From contig CAVCEE010000026.1 of NCBI GenBank assembly GCA_963601185.1, forward strand, positions 1 to 23,087: DNA of 23,087 bases, written 5' to 3'. Source of the DNA: Limisoma sp963601185. Its GTDB lineage: Bacteria; Bacteroidota; Bacteroidia; Bacteroidales; Muribaculaceae. The notes under the pieces were generated by a model. The model ran no database searches, was not told the DNA's origin, and saw only the letters and a program-made list of their open reading frames with translations. Positions 13,968-22,342 of this stretch are shown here, in pieces (within the stretch, counting starts at the first letter, position 1; each line of letters starts with the position of its first letter). Both the position numbers and the translations under genes were made by a program.

Positions 13968-14852
13968 ATGTCACAAAAAAGAAGCGCATTGGGACGCGGC
14001 ATCGACGCCCTGCTCTCAATGGACAACATCCAGACCAGCGGCTCGTCGGCAATCAACGAAATCGAACTGTCGCAAATCTCGCCAAACCCTGAGCAGCCGC
14101 GCGCATTTTTTGACGAGGAGTCGCTCGACGAGTTGGCATCGTCGATACGCGAACTCGGCATCATTCAGCCTCTTACGCTCCGTAAGGTCGGTGCCGACCA
14201 GTATCAGATTATCTCGGGCGAGCGTCGCTACCGTGCCGCCAAAACAGCCGGCCTCACCACCGTGCCAGCCTATATCCGCACAGCCAACGATAGCGAACTC
14301 ACGGAGATGGCTCTCATCGAGAACATCCAGCGTGAGGACCTCAATGCCATCGAGGTGGCTCTCACGTTCAAGAAACTCATCGACCAGTACCACCTCACGC
14401 AGGAGCAACTCTCCACACGCATAGGCAAGAAACGTGCCACCATAGCCAACTTCCTCCGTCTGCTCAAACTGCCGGCAGAGGTGCAACTTGGCTTGCGCGA
14501 CCGCCGCGTTGATATGGGTCATGCGCGCGCACTCCTCGCTGTGGAGAATCCGAAACTCCAGTTGCGGCTCTACAACGAAATCCTGAAAAAGGGACTTTCC
14601 GTGCGTCAGGTTGAGGAACTTGCAAAGACCTACAACGACGAGGCTGAACAGACATCGCCGAAGACTGCAACAAAAAGCATATCAAAGGAATACGAGATAC
14701 TGAAAAAGCATCTCTCGGCAGCCTTTCAGACCAAGGTGCAGTTCTCCTGCGACAAGCAAGGCAAAGGAAAAATTGCATTTCCATTCAAAAATGAGGAAGA
14801 ACTTGAGAGATTAATTACTATCTTTGACCGCGTAAAAGGCAATTTGGAATAA
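13968..14852 (+). CDS. parB: Chromosome partitioning protein ParB (Spo0J), CTPase clamp
   Basis: A 294-residue centromere-binding protein that loads at parS and spreads as a CTP-dependent clamp. The N-terminus has the ParA-stimulating motif RSALGRGIDALL (5-16). The CTP-binding domain shows the GERRYRA box (84-90) and ENIQRE (118-123). A helix-turn-helix (about 143-166, LTQEQLSTRIGKKRATIANFLRLL) should contact parS, and the C-terminal part (about 235-294) is the dimerisation region. The length is normal. It lies 11 bases downstream of parA, so the two are co-expressed. Confidence 0.96.
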   Translation: MSQKRSALGRGIDALLSMDNIQTSGSSAINEIELSQISPNPEQPRAFFDEESLDELASSIRELGIIQPLTLRKVGADQYQIISGERRYRAAKTAGLTTVPAYIRTANDSELTEMALIENIQREDLNAIEVALTFKKLIDQYHLTQEQLSTRIGKKRATIANFLRLLKLPAEVQLGLRDRRVDMGHARALLAVENPKLQLRLYNEILKKGLSVRQVEELAKTYNDEAEQTSPKTATKSISKEYEILKKHLSAAFQTKVQFSCDKQGKGKIAFPFKNEEELERLITIFDRVKGNLE

Positions 14853-14899
14853 AAACAGCGGACCGGACGGCTCGCAGTAAAGAAAATTTATTAACTAAA

Positions 14900-15676
14900 T
14901 TGAAATTTTTGTCAAAAGCCACGTCTGCAGGCAACGAAATATTAAAAAAAGGTATAGCCATTACGCTATGCTTGATATTGTCATTTCAATTTTCTATTTT
15001 TGCTGATGAAAATCAGCAGGATAGTCCTGTCGTGCTGCCCGTCGGGAAGACCGGCGCACAGGAAATGGTGGAGGTGTCCGACTCGCTGTCGATAGCCGAA
15101 CCCCTGTCCAAGACTGATTTGGCTGCTGACTCCACCCTCGTGGTAGCCACCGACACCTTGCCAGCCCCCGTGCTGAGCACAAAGAAGTTGTTTAATCCCG
15201 ACCCCAACCGCGCGCTGTGGCTTTCCGCCCTCTGCCCGGGATTGGGACAAATCTACAACCGACGGTTTTGGAAAGTGCCGATTGTTGTCGGCGGATATGT
15301 CGGTCTGGCTTACGCCACATCATGGAACAACAGGATGCTCTCTGACTACACGAAAGCCTACAGAGACATCATGGACAGCGATCCAAACACCAAGAGTTAC
15401 ATGGATTTCTATCCGTCCACCACAAAAGAGGAAGACCTCGACAAGACATGGCTCACCAAGGCTCTGAAATCGAAAAAGGATTTCTACCGCCGCAACCGCG
15501 ATCTCTGCATCATCGGTATGGTAGGGCTCTATCTGGTGTGTATGGTCGATGCCTATGTCGATGCGTCGTTGTCGCATTTCGACATTTCGCCCGACTTGTC
15601 GATGAGCGTCTATCCGTCGTTTGAAACGACCGATTCGAAACCTTCCTTCGGAGTGGGCTGCGCTTTCACTTTTTAA
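14900..15676 (+). CDS. DUF5683 domain-containing membrane protein
   Basis: A 258-residue envelope protein of unknown function, typical of the Bacteroidales parAB neighbourhood. The N-terminal part (about 17-35, GIAITLCLILSFQFSIFA) is a signal peptide or membrane segment, and a low-complexity stretch follows. The DUF5683 core begins at NPDPNRALWLSALCPGLGQIYNRRFWKVPI (about 99-128), followed by membrane segments at about 126-142 and 202-220. The best start is a TTG at 14900, because the first in-frame ATG lies after the signal segment. The initiation codon is therefore the least certain in the window. It is 25 bases upstream of the lytic transglycosylase gene, which suggests a shared envelope role, but no activity can be named. 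Confidence 0.82.
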   Translation: MKFLSKATSAGNEILKKGIAITLCLILSFQFSIFADENQQDSPVVLPVGKTGAQEMVEVSDSLSIAEPLSKTDLAADSTLVVATDTLPAPVLSTKKLFNPDPNRALWLSALCPGLGQIYNRRFWKVPIVVGGYVGLAYATSWNNRMLSDYTKAYRDIMDSDPNTKSYMDFYPSTTKEEDLDKTWLTKALKSKKDFYRRNRDLCIIGMVGLYLVCMVDAYVDASLSHFDISPDLSMSVYPSFETTDSKPSFGVGCAFTF

Positions 15677-15701
15677 AAACGTAAAAAAGGAAAGGAATTA
15701 G

Positions 15702-17882
15702 ATGAGAAAACAGATATTGGCATTGTGCCTGTTAGCCGGGGCGGCGCTCACGTCGTTTGCCCGGCCTTCGGTGCTTTCCCTCAAGGAGAACATTCAGGAC
15801 AGCACAATTGTCTATCCCCAGAGTTTTGAGACCAACACTCAGGAACTGATGAAAAACTGGTATTTGAAGAACTATGCCGTGGTCGACCGCTCGGGCGCAA
15901 ACCTCAGCGACGTGCCTACGCAGGACCAGGATTTCATCAAGCGACTCAAGTCGATGCCTACGGTCATCGAGATGCCCTACAATGGTGTGGTGCGCAGTTA
16001 CATCAATATGTACACTCAGCGCCGCCGCCAACTGGTGGAAGAGATGCTCGGACTGAGCCTCTACTATATGCCGTTTTTCGAGCAGGCTCTTGAGAAAGAG
16101 GGTGTGCCGTTGGAACTGAAATACCTGCCGGTGATTGAGTCGGCTCTCAACCCCGATGCAGTGTCGCGCGTGGGTGCAACCGGCTTGTGGCAGTTTATGC
16201 TGTCAACGGCAAAGGGGCTCGGCTTGGAGGTTAACTCCATCATCGACGAGCGCCGCGACCCTATCCGCTCGTCGGAAATGGCTGCCAAATATCTCAAGCA
16301 ACTCTACAACATCTACGGCGACTGGTCGCTCGCCATCGCGTCCTACAACTGCGGTCCGGGCAACGTCAATAAGGCTCTCCGCCGCGCCGGCAATGCTACC
16401 GACAAGAAGAAGGATTTCTGGGACATTTATTTCTACCTGCCGCAGGAAACGCGCGGATATGTGCCGGCGTTCATTGCCGCTAACTATGTGATGACCTACT
16501 ACAAGGACCACAATCTCGGCAAGTCGCTCGCCAAGCGTCCGATACTCACCGACACCATCCACGTGAACAAGCGCATCCATTTTGAGCAGATTTCATCGGT
16601 GCTCAACATCCCGATGGAGGAACTCCGGGTGCTCAATCCTCAATACCGCAAGGACGTTATCCCCGGCGACATCCACCCCTACACGCTGACCCTGCCGTCG
16701 CAGCAGATTTACAGTTACATCGTGAGCGAGGACAGCATCGTGGCGCACAATGCGGCACTCTATGCACGCCGCGACGTGGTTGAGCCTACGAGTCTGTCGG
16801 CAAGCAGCGACGATGGCGGCACGATGACGACTAAACTCGTCACTAAATACCACAAGGTGGGACGCAACGAAACCATCTCGGCGGTGGCGCGCAAATACGG
16901 CGTGTCGGTGTCGTCAATCAAGAAGTGGAACGGTCTGCGCAGCAACAAACTGAAGCGCGGACAAACGTTGAAAATCAACACCTACAAGAAGGTGCGTGTG
17001 GAAACTCCTGACAAGGACGAGGAGAACGTTGAGACAGAAGAGCCGATGATGGCGGAAAACACTGCTCCAGCACAGGAAAGCAAGGCTAAAGAGCCGATTT
17101 CCGCTTCGCAGAGCAAGCCAGCCAAGACGGAAAAGGCAGAGAAGAAGGAAGTGCGCAATCCTGAATACCACAAGGTGCAGCGCGGCGAAACGCTGTCGTC
17201 GATTGCATCGCAGTATGGTGTAACGGTTGCCGACCTTCAGGACTGGAACAATATGACGAACGGCAATGTGATGGCAGGTCAGACTCTCGTGGTCGATGCC
17301 AAGAAAGCCGTGAAGAAAAAAGATACGCAGACTGCACCTGCAACCCACACTGTCAAGTCGGGCGAAAACCTTACCGCCATTGCCGAAAAGTACGGAGTGT
17401 CGGTTGCCGACCTCCGCGAGTGGAACGACCTCTCGAACGACAATATCCGCGTGGGCGACAAACTGAAACTCAAGTCTGACGGCAAGTCGCAGAAACAGGC
17501 TGACAAGCGCAGCGGCAAGAGCGAGCAGGCTGAGCAGACCCACAAGGTGAAGAAGGGCGAAACGCTCGGAAAGATTGCCGAGAAATACGGCGTGTCGGTC
17601 GACGACCTCCGCAAGTGGAACAAGATCAACGGCAACAACATCGCCGCTGGTCAGGACCTGGTGGTCTACAGCAACAAGAAGGTGAGCGAGAAAAGCACCT
17701 CGAAGTCGGACAAGAGCGACAAAAAGCAGTCGACGAGCAAGAAAACCCACAAGGTGAAGAAGGGCGAAACGCTCGGAGAGATTGCCGAAAAATACGGCGT
17801 AGGACTTTCGAAATTGAAGAAAGCCAACGGCATCAGCGGCAACAATATCCAAGTGGGACAAACGCTCAAAATCCCGAAATAG
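15702..17882 (+). CDS. mltD: MltD-type lytic murein transglycosylase with five LysM repeats
   Basis: A 726-residue enzyme that cleaves the MurNAc-GlcNAc bond of peptidoglycan, leaving 1,6-anhydro ends. Residues 1-20 form a signal peptide without a lipobox. The SLT/MltD catalytic domain (about 90-270) has the catalytic E146 in LPVIESALNP, GATGLWQFM (158-166) and ASYNCGPGNV (213-222). Five LysM domains lie at about 383-426, 489-532, 548-591, 613-656 and 682-725, separated by Lys/Ser/Glu-rich linkers. This is more than the two or three usual in proteobacterial MltD. The last two LysM units are almost identical at DNA level (a 56-bp block repeated 207 bases apart with two differences), indicating recent duplication. 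A terminator follows, closing the parAB-DUF5683-mltD run. Confidence 0.93.
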   Translation: MRKQILALCLLAGAALTSFARPSVLSLKENIQDSTIVYPQSFETNTQELMKNWYLKNYAVVDRSGANLSDVPTQDQDFIKRLKSMPTVIEMPYNGVVRSYINMYTQRRRQLVEEMLGLSLYYMPFFEQALEKEGVPLELKYLPVIESALNPDAVSRVGATGLWQFMLSTAKGLGLEVNSIIDERRDPIRSSEMAAKYLKQLYNIYGDWSLAIASYNCGPGNVNKALRRAGNATDKKKDFWDIYFYLPQETRGYVPAFIAANYVMTYYKDHNLGKSLAKRPILTDTIHVNKRIHFEQISSVLNIPMEELRVLNPQYRKDVIPGDIHPYTLTLPSQQIYSYIVSEDSIVAHNAALYARRDVVEPTSLSASSDDGGTMTTKLVTKYHKVGRNETISAVARKYGVSVSSIKKWNGLRSNKLKRGQTLKINTYKKVRVETPDKDEENVETEEPMMAENTAPAQESKAKEPISASQSKPAKTEKAEKKEVRNPEYHKVQRGETLSSIASQYGVTVADLQDWNNMTNGNVMAGQTLVVDAKKAVKKKDTQTAPATHTVKSGENLTAIAEKYGVSVADLREWNDLSNDNIRVGDKLKLKSDGKSQKQADKRSGKSEQAEQTHKVKKGETLGKIAEKYGVSVDDLRKWNKINGNNIAAGQDLVVYSNKKVSEKSTSKSDKSDKKQSTSKKTHKVKKGETLGEIAEKYGVGLSKLKKANGISGNNIQVGQTLKIPK
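17538..17800 (+). repeat. Internal duplication of a LysM-coding block in mltD
   Basis: The 56-bp blocks 17538-17593 and 17745-17800 are identical except at two positions. Their 207-base period equals 69 codons, one LysM plus linker. Earlier LysM copies in the gene are much more diverged. Confidence 0.85.
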
Positions 17883-17903
17883 GGGAGAGGAGCAAAGCAC
17901 TAC

Positions 17904-17945
17904 ACAAGACGGCGGCCGGGCATCGGCAGCCGTCTTGTTGTTTTG
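17904..17945 (+). terminator. Rho-independent terminator after mltD
   Basis: ACAAGACGGC (17904-17913) and GCCGTCTTGT (17929-17938) form a perfect 10-bp stem, with a loop that can add an inner GCC/GGC-type helix. A T-rich tail follows (TTGTTGTTTT, 17935-17944). Confidence 0.85.
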
Positions 17946-17960
17946 ATGGACTGAAAGCAA

Positions 17961-17992
17961 TTTGCCGGACGGAAGAATAATTAGTAACTTTA
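17961..17992 (+). promoter_or_regulatory. Promoter of the nucleotidyltransferase-surE-endonuclease-mnmE run
   Basis: TTTG (17961-17964), a 20-base spacer, and TAACTTTA (17985-17992), one mismatch from TAnnTTTG at the final base. It starts just after the mltD terminator and 22 bases before the ATG at 18015. Confidence 0.68.
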
Positions 17993-18014
17993 CAAACAAA
18001 ATCAAACGACGCAA

Positions 18015-19067
18015 ATGTACGACAGCAGCAAACACATAATCTCCCAGGACGCCACGCTCATCGAGGCGCTGGAGATGCTCAACGGATTGTCGGGACAAAC
18101 GATGGTGCTCTTTGCCGTGGACGGTAGCCAGCGCATGGCGGGTACTCTCACCGACGGCGACATTCGCCGCTATCTCATAGCCAACCGCCGCCTTGACGTG
18201 ACGGTGAAGAAAATTATGCACCGCAATTTCCGCCGCTTTGAGAAGGGCAACATCAGTGTGCAGCAGGTGCGCGACATCCGCCGGCAGAACATCTCGCTGG
18301 TGCCGTGCATCGACGCCGACGGCCGCATAGCCGAGGTCTACGATTTCTCGTCGTGCCATTCCATCCTGCCTCTCGATGCCATCCTTATGGCCGGCGGACG
18401 CGGAGAGCGATTGCGACCCATGACGCTGACCACTCCGAAGCCGCTGCTCAAGATTGGCGACAAATGCATAATCGACTACAACATTGAGGAACTCGCCAAC
18501 AACGGAGTGGACAACATTGCCGTGACCACCAACTATCTTGCCGAGCAACTCGACGAGCATTTCTCGCAGCCGGTGGGAGGGGTGAAGGTGAGGTGCGTGC
18601 GCGAGCCTCGGAAACTTGGCACTATCGGCGCTGCCAAACTCGTCGGTGGACTTACGCACGACAATGTGCTGATTATGAATTCCGACTTGTTCACCACAAT
18701 CAGTTACGAGGATATGTACCTGCAGCACATTGAGGACGAGGCTGACATGACCATTGCTGCCGTGCCCTATATGGTGTCAGTGCCTTTTGCCATCTTCCGC
18801 AACGACGGCAACCGCATCCTCGGACTGGAGGAGAAGCCCACCTACAACTACTACGCCAATGCCGGTATCTACATTGTGCGCCGTGAGATGCTCGACCGCA
18901 TCCCAGCCGACACGGTGTTTGACGCCACCGACCTCATCGAGATGCTCGTAGCAGACGGCCGCAAGGTGGTCTACCATTCAATCAACGGCACTTGGCTCGA
19001 CGTGGGTTCGCCCGACGATTTCCGCCATGCGCAGGAGATTGTGAAAAACGGCAGTTTCAAACATTAA
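18015..19067 (+). CDS. Sugar-phosphate nucleotidyltransferase with N-terminal CBS pair
   Basis: A 350-residue cytoplasmic enzyme expected to transfer a nucleotide to a sugar 1-phosphate. Residues about 1-115 form a CBS-domain pair (GTLTDGDIRRYLI and VTVKKIMHRNFRRF are typical), which usually senses adenine nucleotides. From residue 119 an NTP_transferase Rossmann domain begins with LDAILMAGGRGERLRPMTLTTPKPLLKI (GGRGERLRPMT 127-137, PKPL 141-144). It continues with NSD (metal Asp), NAGIYIV and WLDVGSPDDF. The architecture resembles PtmE-type guanylyltransferases of nonulosonic-acid and capsule pathways, but the substrate cannot be read here. No other sugar-activation or glycan genes adjoin it; surE follows after 13 bases. 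Nucleotidyltransferase is firm, the specific sugar is not. Confidence 0.88.
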   Translation: MYDSSKHIISQDATLIEALEMLNGLSGQTMVLFAVDGSQRMAGTLTDGDIRRYLIANRRLDVTVKKIMHRNFRRFEKGNISVQQVRDIRRQNISLVPCIDADGRIAEVYDFSSCHSILPLDAILMAGGRGERLRPMTLTTPKPLLKIGDKCIIDYNIEELANNGVDNIAVTTNYLAEQLDEHFSQPVGGVKVRCVREPRKLGTIGAAKLVGGLTHDNVLIMNSDLFTTISYEDMYLQHIEDEADMTIAAVPYMVSVPFAIFRNDGNRILGLEEKPTYNYYANAGIYIVRREMLDRIPADTVFDATDLIEMLVADGRKVVYHSINGTWLDVGSPDDFRHAQEIVKNGSFKH

Positions 19068-19080
19068 AATTCAGACTATT

Positions 19081-19827
19081 ATGGCATTAATACTCATATC
19101 AAACGACGACGGTATAACGATGGAGGGCATCCACCGCCTCGTCGACGCTGTTGCCCATCTCGGTAAAGTGATTGTCGTTGCGCCCGACGGCCCTCGCTCT
19201 GGCGGCTCGTCGGCTATTACCTGCGGTGCAATCCTCCGCCCGAAGCGATTGGAAGACTACAACGGCGCGGAGATGTGGTCGCTCAACGGCACTCCTGCCG
19301 ACTGCGTGAAACTGGCTCTCAACGACCTTGTGCCCCGACAGCCCGACCTCGTGCTTGCTGGCATCAACCACGGCTCAAATATGGGTAACTCGGTGGTGTA
19401 TTCGGGCACGATGGGCGCAACGCTCGAAGGGTGTATGCAGTACATCCCGAGCATCGGCTTTTCGTTGTGCTCCCACAACCCTTCGGCTGCCGACTTTGAT
19501 GCGTGTATGCCTTTCGTGTCGGAAATCACGGAGAAGGTGCTCGACCGCAGTCTGCCCGACGGCGTTTGCCTGAACGTGAACTTCCCCAAGGGGGGAGTGG
19601 TGAAGGGCTACAAGCGTTGCCGTGCATGCCGTGGACAGTGGACAGAGGAGTTTGCTCGCTACACCGACCCCGACGGCAAGCCGTTCTATCTGCTCACAGG
19701 CAACTATCTCAACCTTGAGCCGGAGGCTACCGACACCGACCTCTATGCCATTGCGCAGGGCTATGCTTCGGTTGTGCCTACCGTGCCTTATAACGATTTC
19801 TCGTCGCCTCTCGCATTTTTCGACTAA
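19081..19827 (+). CDS. surE: 5'/3'-nucleotidase SurE
   Basis: A 248-residue divalent-metal phosphatase that dephosphorylates nucleoside 5'- and 3'-monophosphates (and short polyphosphate in some species) in the cytoplasm. The metal site is visible as SNDDG (N8, D9, D10), S40 in PDGPRSGGSSAIT and the asparagine of GINHGSNMG, with YSGTMGATLEG completing the family core. The length is normal. It sits 13 bases after the nucleotidyltransferase gene and 11 bases before the endonuclease gene, within one same-strand run. Confidence 0.96.
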   Translation: MALILISNDDGITMEGIHRLVDAVAHLGKVIVVAPDGPRSGGSSAITCGAILRPKRLEDYNGAEMWSLNGTPADCVKLALNDLVPRQPDLVLAGINHGSNMGNSVVYSGTMGATLEGCMQYIPSIGFSLCSHNPSAADFDACMPFVSEITEKVLDRSLPDGVCLNVNFPKGGVVKGYKRCRACRGQWTEEFARYTDPDGKPFYLLTGNYLNLEPEATDTDLYAIAQGYASVVPTVPYNDFSSPLAFFD

Positions 19828-19838
19828 TCTGACTGATA

Positions 19839-20681
19839 ATGACCCGGAAAAAGAAAAATGATACGCAAAAACATATAGTCATCGCCTTGGCGGTTGCCGT
19901 GGCGATGGTCATTGCCTGGTGGGCTGCGGCTACAATCAAGAATCCTGCCGGCGTGGAAAAGTCCCGAAAGGCAGCCAGCCCGGCACAGATGGTGGCGGAG
20001 ACGGAGCAACTGATGGCGGTTGTCGCGCCCGATGCGCTCTGCCAGGAGTTGGTGGAATACACTGGTTTCAACGTTTCGTTCAACGCCGATTTGCATATCC
20101 CAAACTATGTGGCTTACGAACTCACGCGGAGTGAGGTACAGGGCGAAGAGCCCCGGTCGGACAAGTTCCTGTGTGACGAGACGGTGAAGGGATGCCCCAC
20201 AACGACCGACTACACCGGCTCCGGCTACGACCGCGGACACATGGCGCCTGCTGCCGATATGAAGTGGAGCAAGCAGGCAATGAAAGAGTCGTTCTACCTC
20301 ACCAACATTTGTCCGCAGAACCATTCGCTCAATAGTGGCGGCTGGAAACGGCTGGAGGAGAAAGTGCGTGCGTGGGCTGACCGCGACAGTGCGATTATCG
20401 TGATTAGTGGACCGCTCTTGGACGGCCCTGTGAGCCGTCTTACAAGTGGAGTGGCGGTGCCTACGGGATTTTTCAAAGTGGTGCTTGCGCCGTTTGCCAG
20501 CCCGATGCGTGCCATTGCCTTTGTCTACAAGAACGAGGGCGGACAGAAGAAGGTGGAACAGCAGGTAGTGAGTGTCGACGAGGTGGAGCGACTCACGGGA
20601 TTTGACTTTTTTTCGTCGCTTCCCGACGACATAGAAACGGAAATAGAAAAAAGCAGCAACTATAACGAATGGAACAATTAG
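19839..20681 (+). CDS. Membrane-anchored DNA/RNA non-specific endonuclease (NUC1/EndA family)
   Basis: A 280-residue beta-beta-alpha-metal nuclease that cleaves DNA and RNA without sequence specificity. After a basic N-terminus (TRKKKNDTQK), residues 12-33 form one membrane segment, placing the catalytic domain outside the cytoplasm. The active-site motif YDRGHMAPAAD holds H134 as general base. The second family motif, N156-x-x-P159-Q160 ... N165-x-x-x-W169-x-x-x-E173, provides the metal-binding asparagine. The likely role is nucleic-acid scavenging or degradation of incoming DNA. Its 3' end overlaps the mnmE start by 13 bases, so the two are translationally close. No immunity gene or secretion signal beyond the anchor is seen, which argues against a toxin. 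Confidence 0.92.
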   Translation: MTRKKKNDTQKHIVIALAVAVAMVIAWWAAATIKNPAGVEKSRKAASPAQMVAETEQLMAVVAPDALCQELVEYTGFNVSFNADLHIPNYVAYELTRSEVQGEEPRSDKFLCDETVKGCPTTTDYTGSGYDRGHMAPAADMKWSKQAMKESFYLTNICPQNHSLNSGGWKRLEEKVRAWADRDSAIIVISGPLLDGPVSRLTSGVAVPTGFFKVVLAPFASPMRAIAFVYKNEGGQKKVEQQVVSVDEVERLTGFDFFSSLPDDIETEIEKSSNYNEWNN

Positions 20682-22081
20682 CATCGACACAACATAACGA
20701 AGACACAATCTGTGCCGTCTCTACGCCGGCTGGCAAGGGTGGCATCGCCGTGGTGCGCGTGAGCGGCCACGACGCAATCGGGGTTGTGATGAAATCATGG
20801 CACGGGGCTGACCTCGGCAGCGTGCCTACCCATACTCTTCACCTCGGACGCATCACCGATGCCTCGGGAGAGACGCTCGACGAGGTGGTGGCTGCCGTGT
20901 TCCGCGGACCGCGCTCGTTTACGGGCGAGGATGTGGTGGAGTTGTCGTGCCACGGCTCGATGTGGGTGCAGCGCCAACTGGTGGCTCTGCTCATTGCCAA
21001 CGGCTGCCGTGCTGCCGAGGGAGGAGAGTTTACGCGCCGTGCGTTTATGAACGGCCGTCTGGACCTGTCGCAGGCTGAGGCGGTGGCTGATGTCATTGCC
21101 AGCGAGTCGCGCGCTGCCCACCGCATCGCTGTGAGCCAGATGCGCGGCGGTTTCAGCCGTATGCTCTCTGGACTTCGCGAAAAATTGCTGGAATTTGTGT
21201 CGCTGCTCGAACTCGAACTCGATTTCAGCGAAGAGGATGTGGAGTTTGCCGACCGCACGCGACTCATCTCCCTCGCCGAGGAGATTAATACCGCCGTGAC
21301 GCGTCTTGCCGACTCGTTTGCCGTAGGCAATGCCATAAAGAACGGCTTCCCGGTGGCTATCGTGGGCGAGCCCAACGCTGGAAAGTCGACGCTGCTCAAC
21401 CGTCTGCTCCACGACGACAAGGCTCTGGTGAGCGATATCCGCGGCACTACGCGCGACGTGATTGAGGACACCATAGTGCTCGGCGGACTGACGTTCCGTT
21501 TCATCGACACGGCAGGCATCCGTCAAACCACCGACACCATCGAAACGATGGGCATTGAGCGCACGTTCAAGAAACTCGACGAAGCGTCGATAATCCTTTG
21601 GATGATCGACGGCACGCAGCCGGATGAAAACATTGCCGCGGTGGCCGCCGACATCCTTCCGCATATAGAAGGCAAGCACCTCATTGCCGTAATCAACAAG
21701 ATTGACCAACTCGACACAGCGGCGATCGACAGTCTGCGCCAGTGCGTGGCGAGTGCAATGCCGCAAGCCGCCGTAGCAACCATCTCCGCCAAGGCCGACA
21801 TAGCAGTGGGTGCCCTCGAACAAAGCCTCATCGATGCCGCCGGCACGTCCGACACCGACCCCAACGCCGTCATCGTGACCAATGCGCGCCACTACGACGC
21901 ACTCGTCCACGCCGGCGAAGCAATCCGCCGCGCCCTCGATGGCCTACGCCAGGGACTCTCGGGCGACTTCGTGGCCCAGGACATCCGCGAATGTATGCAC
22001 TACCTCGGCGAAATCACCGGCGAAATCACCACCCACGAAATCCTCGGCTCAATCTTCTCCCGCTTCTGCATCGGCAAGTAA
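20669..22081 (+). CDS. mnmE: tRNA uridine-5-carboxymethylaminomethyl(34) synthesis GTPase MnmE
   Basis: A 470-residue potassium-dependent GTPase that, with MnmG, installs the cmnm5 group on wobble uridine-34 of several tRNAs. The N-terminal formyl-THF-binding domain (about 12-130) begins DTICAVSTPAGKGGIAVVRVSG. A helical domain surrounds the inserted G domain, with G1 GEPNAGKS (233-240), G3 DTAG (280-283) and G4 NKID (343-346). The C-terminus is FCIGK, with the conserved catalytic cysteine of the family. The length and all motifs are complete. The ATG at 20669 lies inside the end of the endonuclease gene. mnmG is not in this window. Confidence 0.97.
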   Translation: MEQLASTQHNEDTICAVSTPAGKGGIAVVRVSGHDAIGVVMKSWHGADLGSVPTHTLHLGRITDASGETLDEVVAAVFRGPRSFTGEDVVELSCHGSMWVQRQLVALLIANGCRAAEGGEFTRRAFMNGRLDLSQAEAVADVIASESRAAHRIAVSQMRGGFSRMLSGLREKLLEFVSLLELELDFSEEDVEFADRTRLISLAEEINTAVTRLADSFAVGNAIKNGFPVAIVGEPNAGKSTLLNRLLHDDKALVSDIRGTTRDVIEDTIVLGGLTFRFIDTAGIRQTTDTIETMGIERTFKKLDEASIILWMIDGTQPDENIAAVAADILPHIEGKHLIAVINKIDQLDTAAIDSLRQCVASAMPQAAVATISAKADIAVGALEQSLIDAAGTSDTDPNAVIVTNARHYDALVHAGEAIRRALDGLRQGLSGDFVAQDIRECMHYLGEITGEITTHEILGSIFSRFCIGK

Positions 22082-22171
22082 GGGTGGAGTACACACGTTG
22101 TAATAGCAACCGTGAGGCTTAATAAGGTCGAAATGGAATTGAATAAATGTTCCTTCCGATGTTTCTAAATT
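22082..22171. other. Short intergenic stretch after mnmE
   Basis: A small bulged hairpin around GTTG-taatag-CAAC (about 22098-22111) follows mnmE but has no T-run. From here the composition turns A/T-rich, marking the change from core genes to accessory DNA. No gene is seen. Confidence 0.4.
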
Positions 22172-22342
22172 TTAGTTCTTGTTTTTCTTGATGAAATTCT
22201 GATACTCGTCACCAGTGGATGCCTTGCTTTTGATAATGTCGACAACAACTTTGTCGGGAAAATCAATTTGAAGATTGACTGTTTCAGGATATTTGGCATT
22301 GGAACTCCAAAAGGTGAAACTGAATTTCTCTCCTGGGTAGAG
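22172..22342 (-). pseudogene. C-terminal fragment of an unrecognised protein
   Basis: An open stretch of 56 codons plus stop on the minus strand with no start codon; an in-frame TAA at 22345-22343 closes it upstream. It reads LYPGEKFSFTFWSSNAKYPE and ends DEYQNFIKKNKN. Its acidic and basic mix and a clean stop look like a genuine protein C-terminus rather than random sequence. It begins exactly where the transposase homology ends, so it is probably the tail of a gene cut by deletion or insertion. The parent protein is not recognised. Confidence 0.5.

Noticed and set aside
16556..16570. CCACGTGAACA inside mltD as a possible parS
   Set aside because: Only the right half resembles parS and it lacks one A; the left half does not match.
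16914..18728. A 604-codon open frame on the minus strand across mltD and the nucleotidyltransferase gene
   Set aside because: It spans two well-supported plus-strand genes and a terminator, and its sequence is the mirror of LysM repeats. It has no recognisable domain and is a by-product of GC-rich codon use.
19839..20681. Endonuclease as a secreted antibacterial toxin
   Set aside because: It has only a simple N-terminal anchor, no delivery domain and no adjacent immunity gene. The overlap with mnmE fits a housekeeping arrangement.
13000..22081. Chromosome origin inferred from parAB and mnmE being together
   Set aside because: No dnaA, rpmH, rnpA, yidC or mnmG is present, and genes on both sides of the parA upstream region run the same way. 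The repeats alone keep the idea open only as a low-weight finding.
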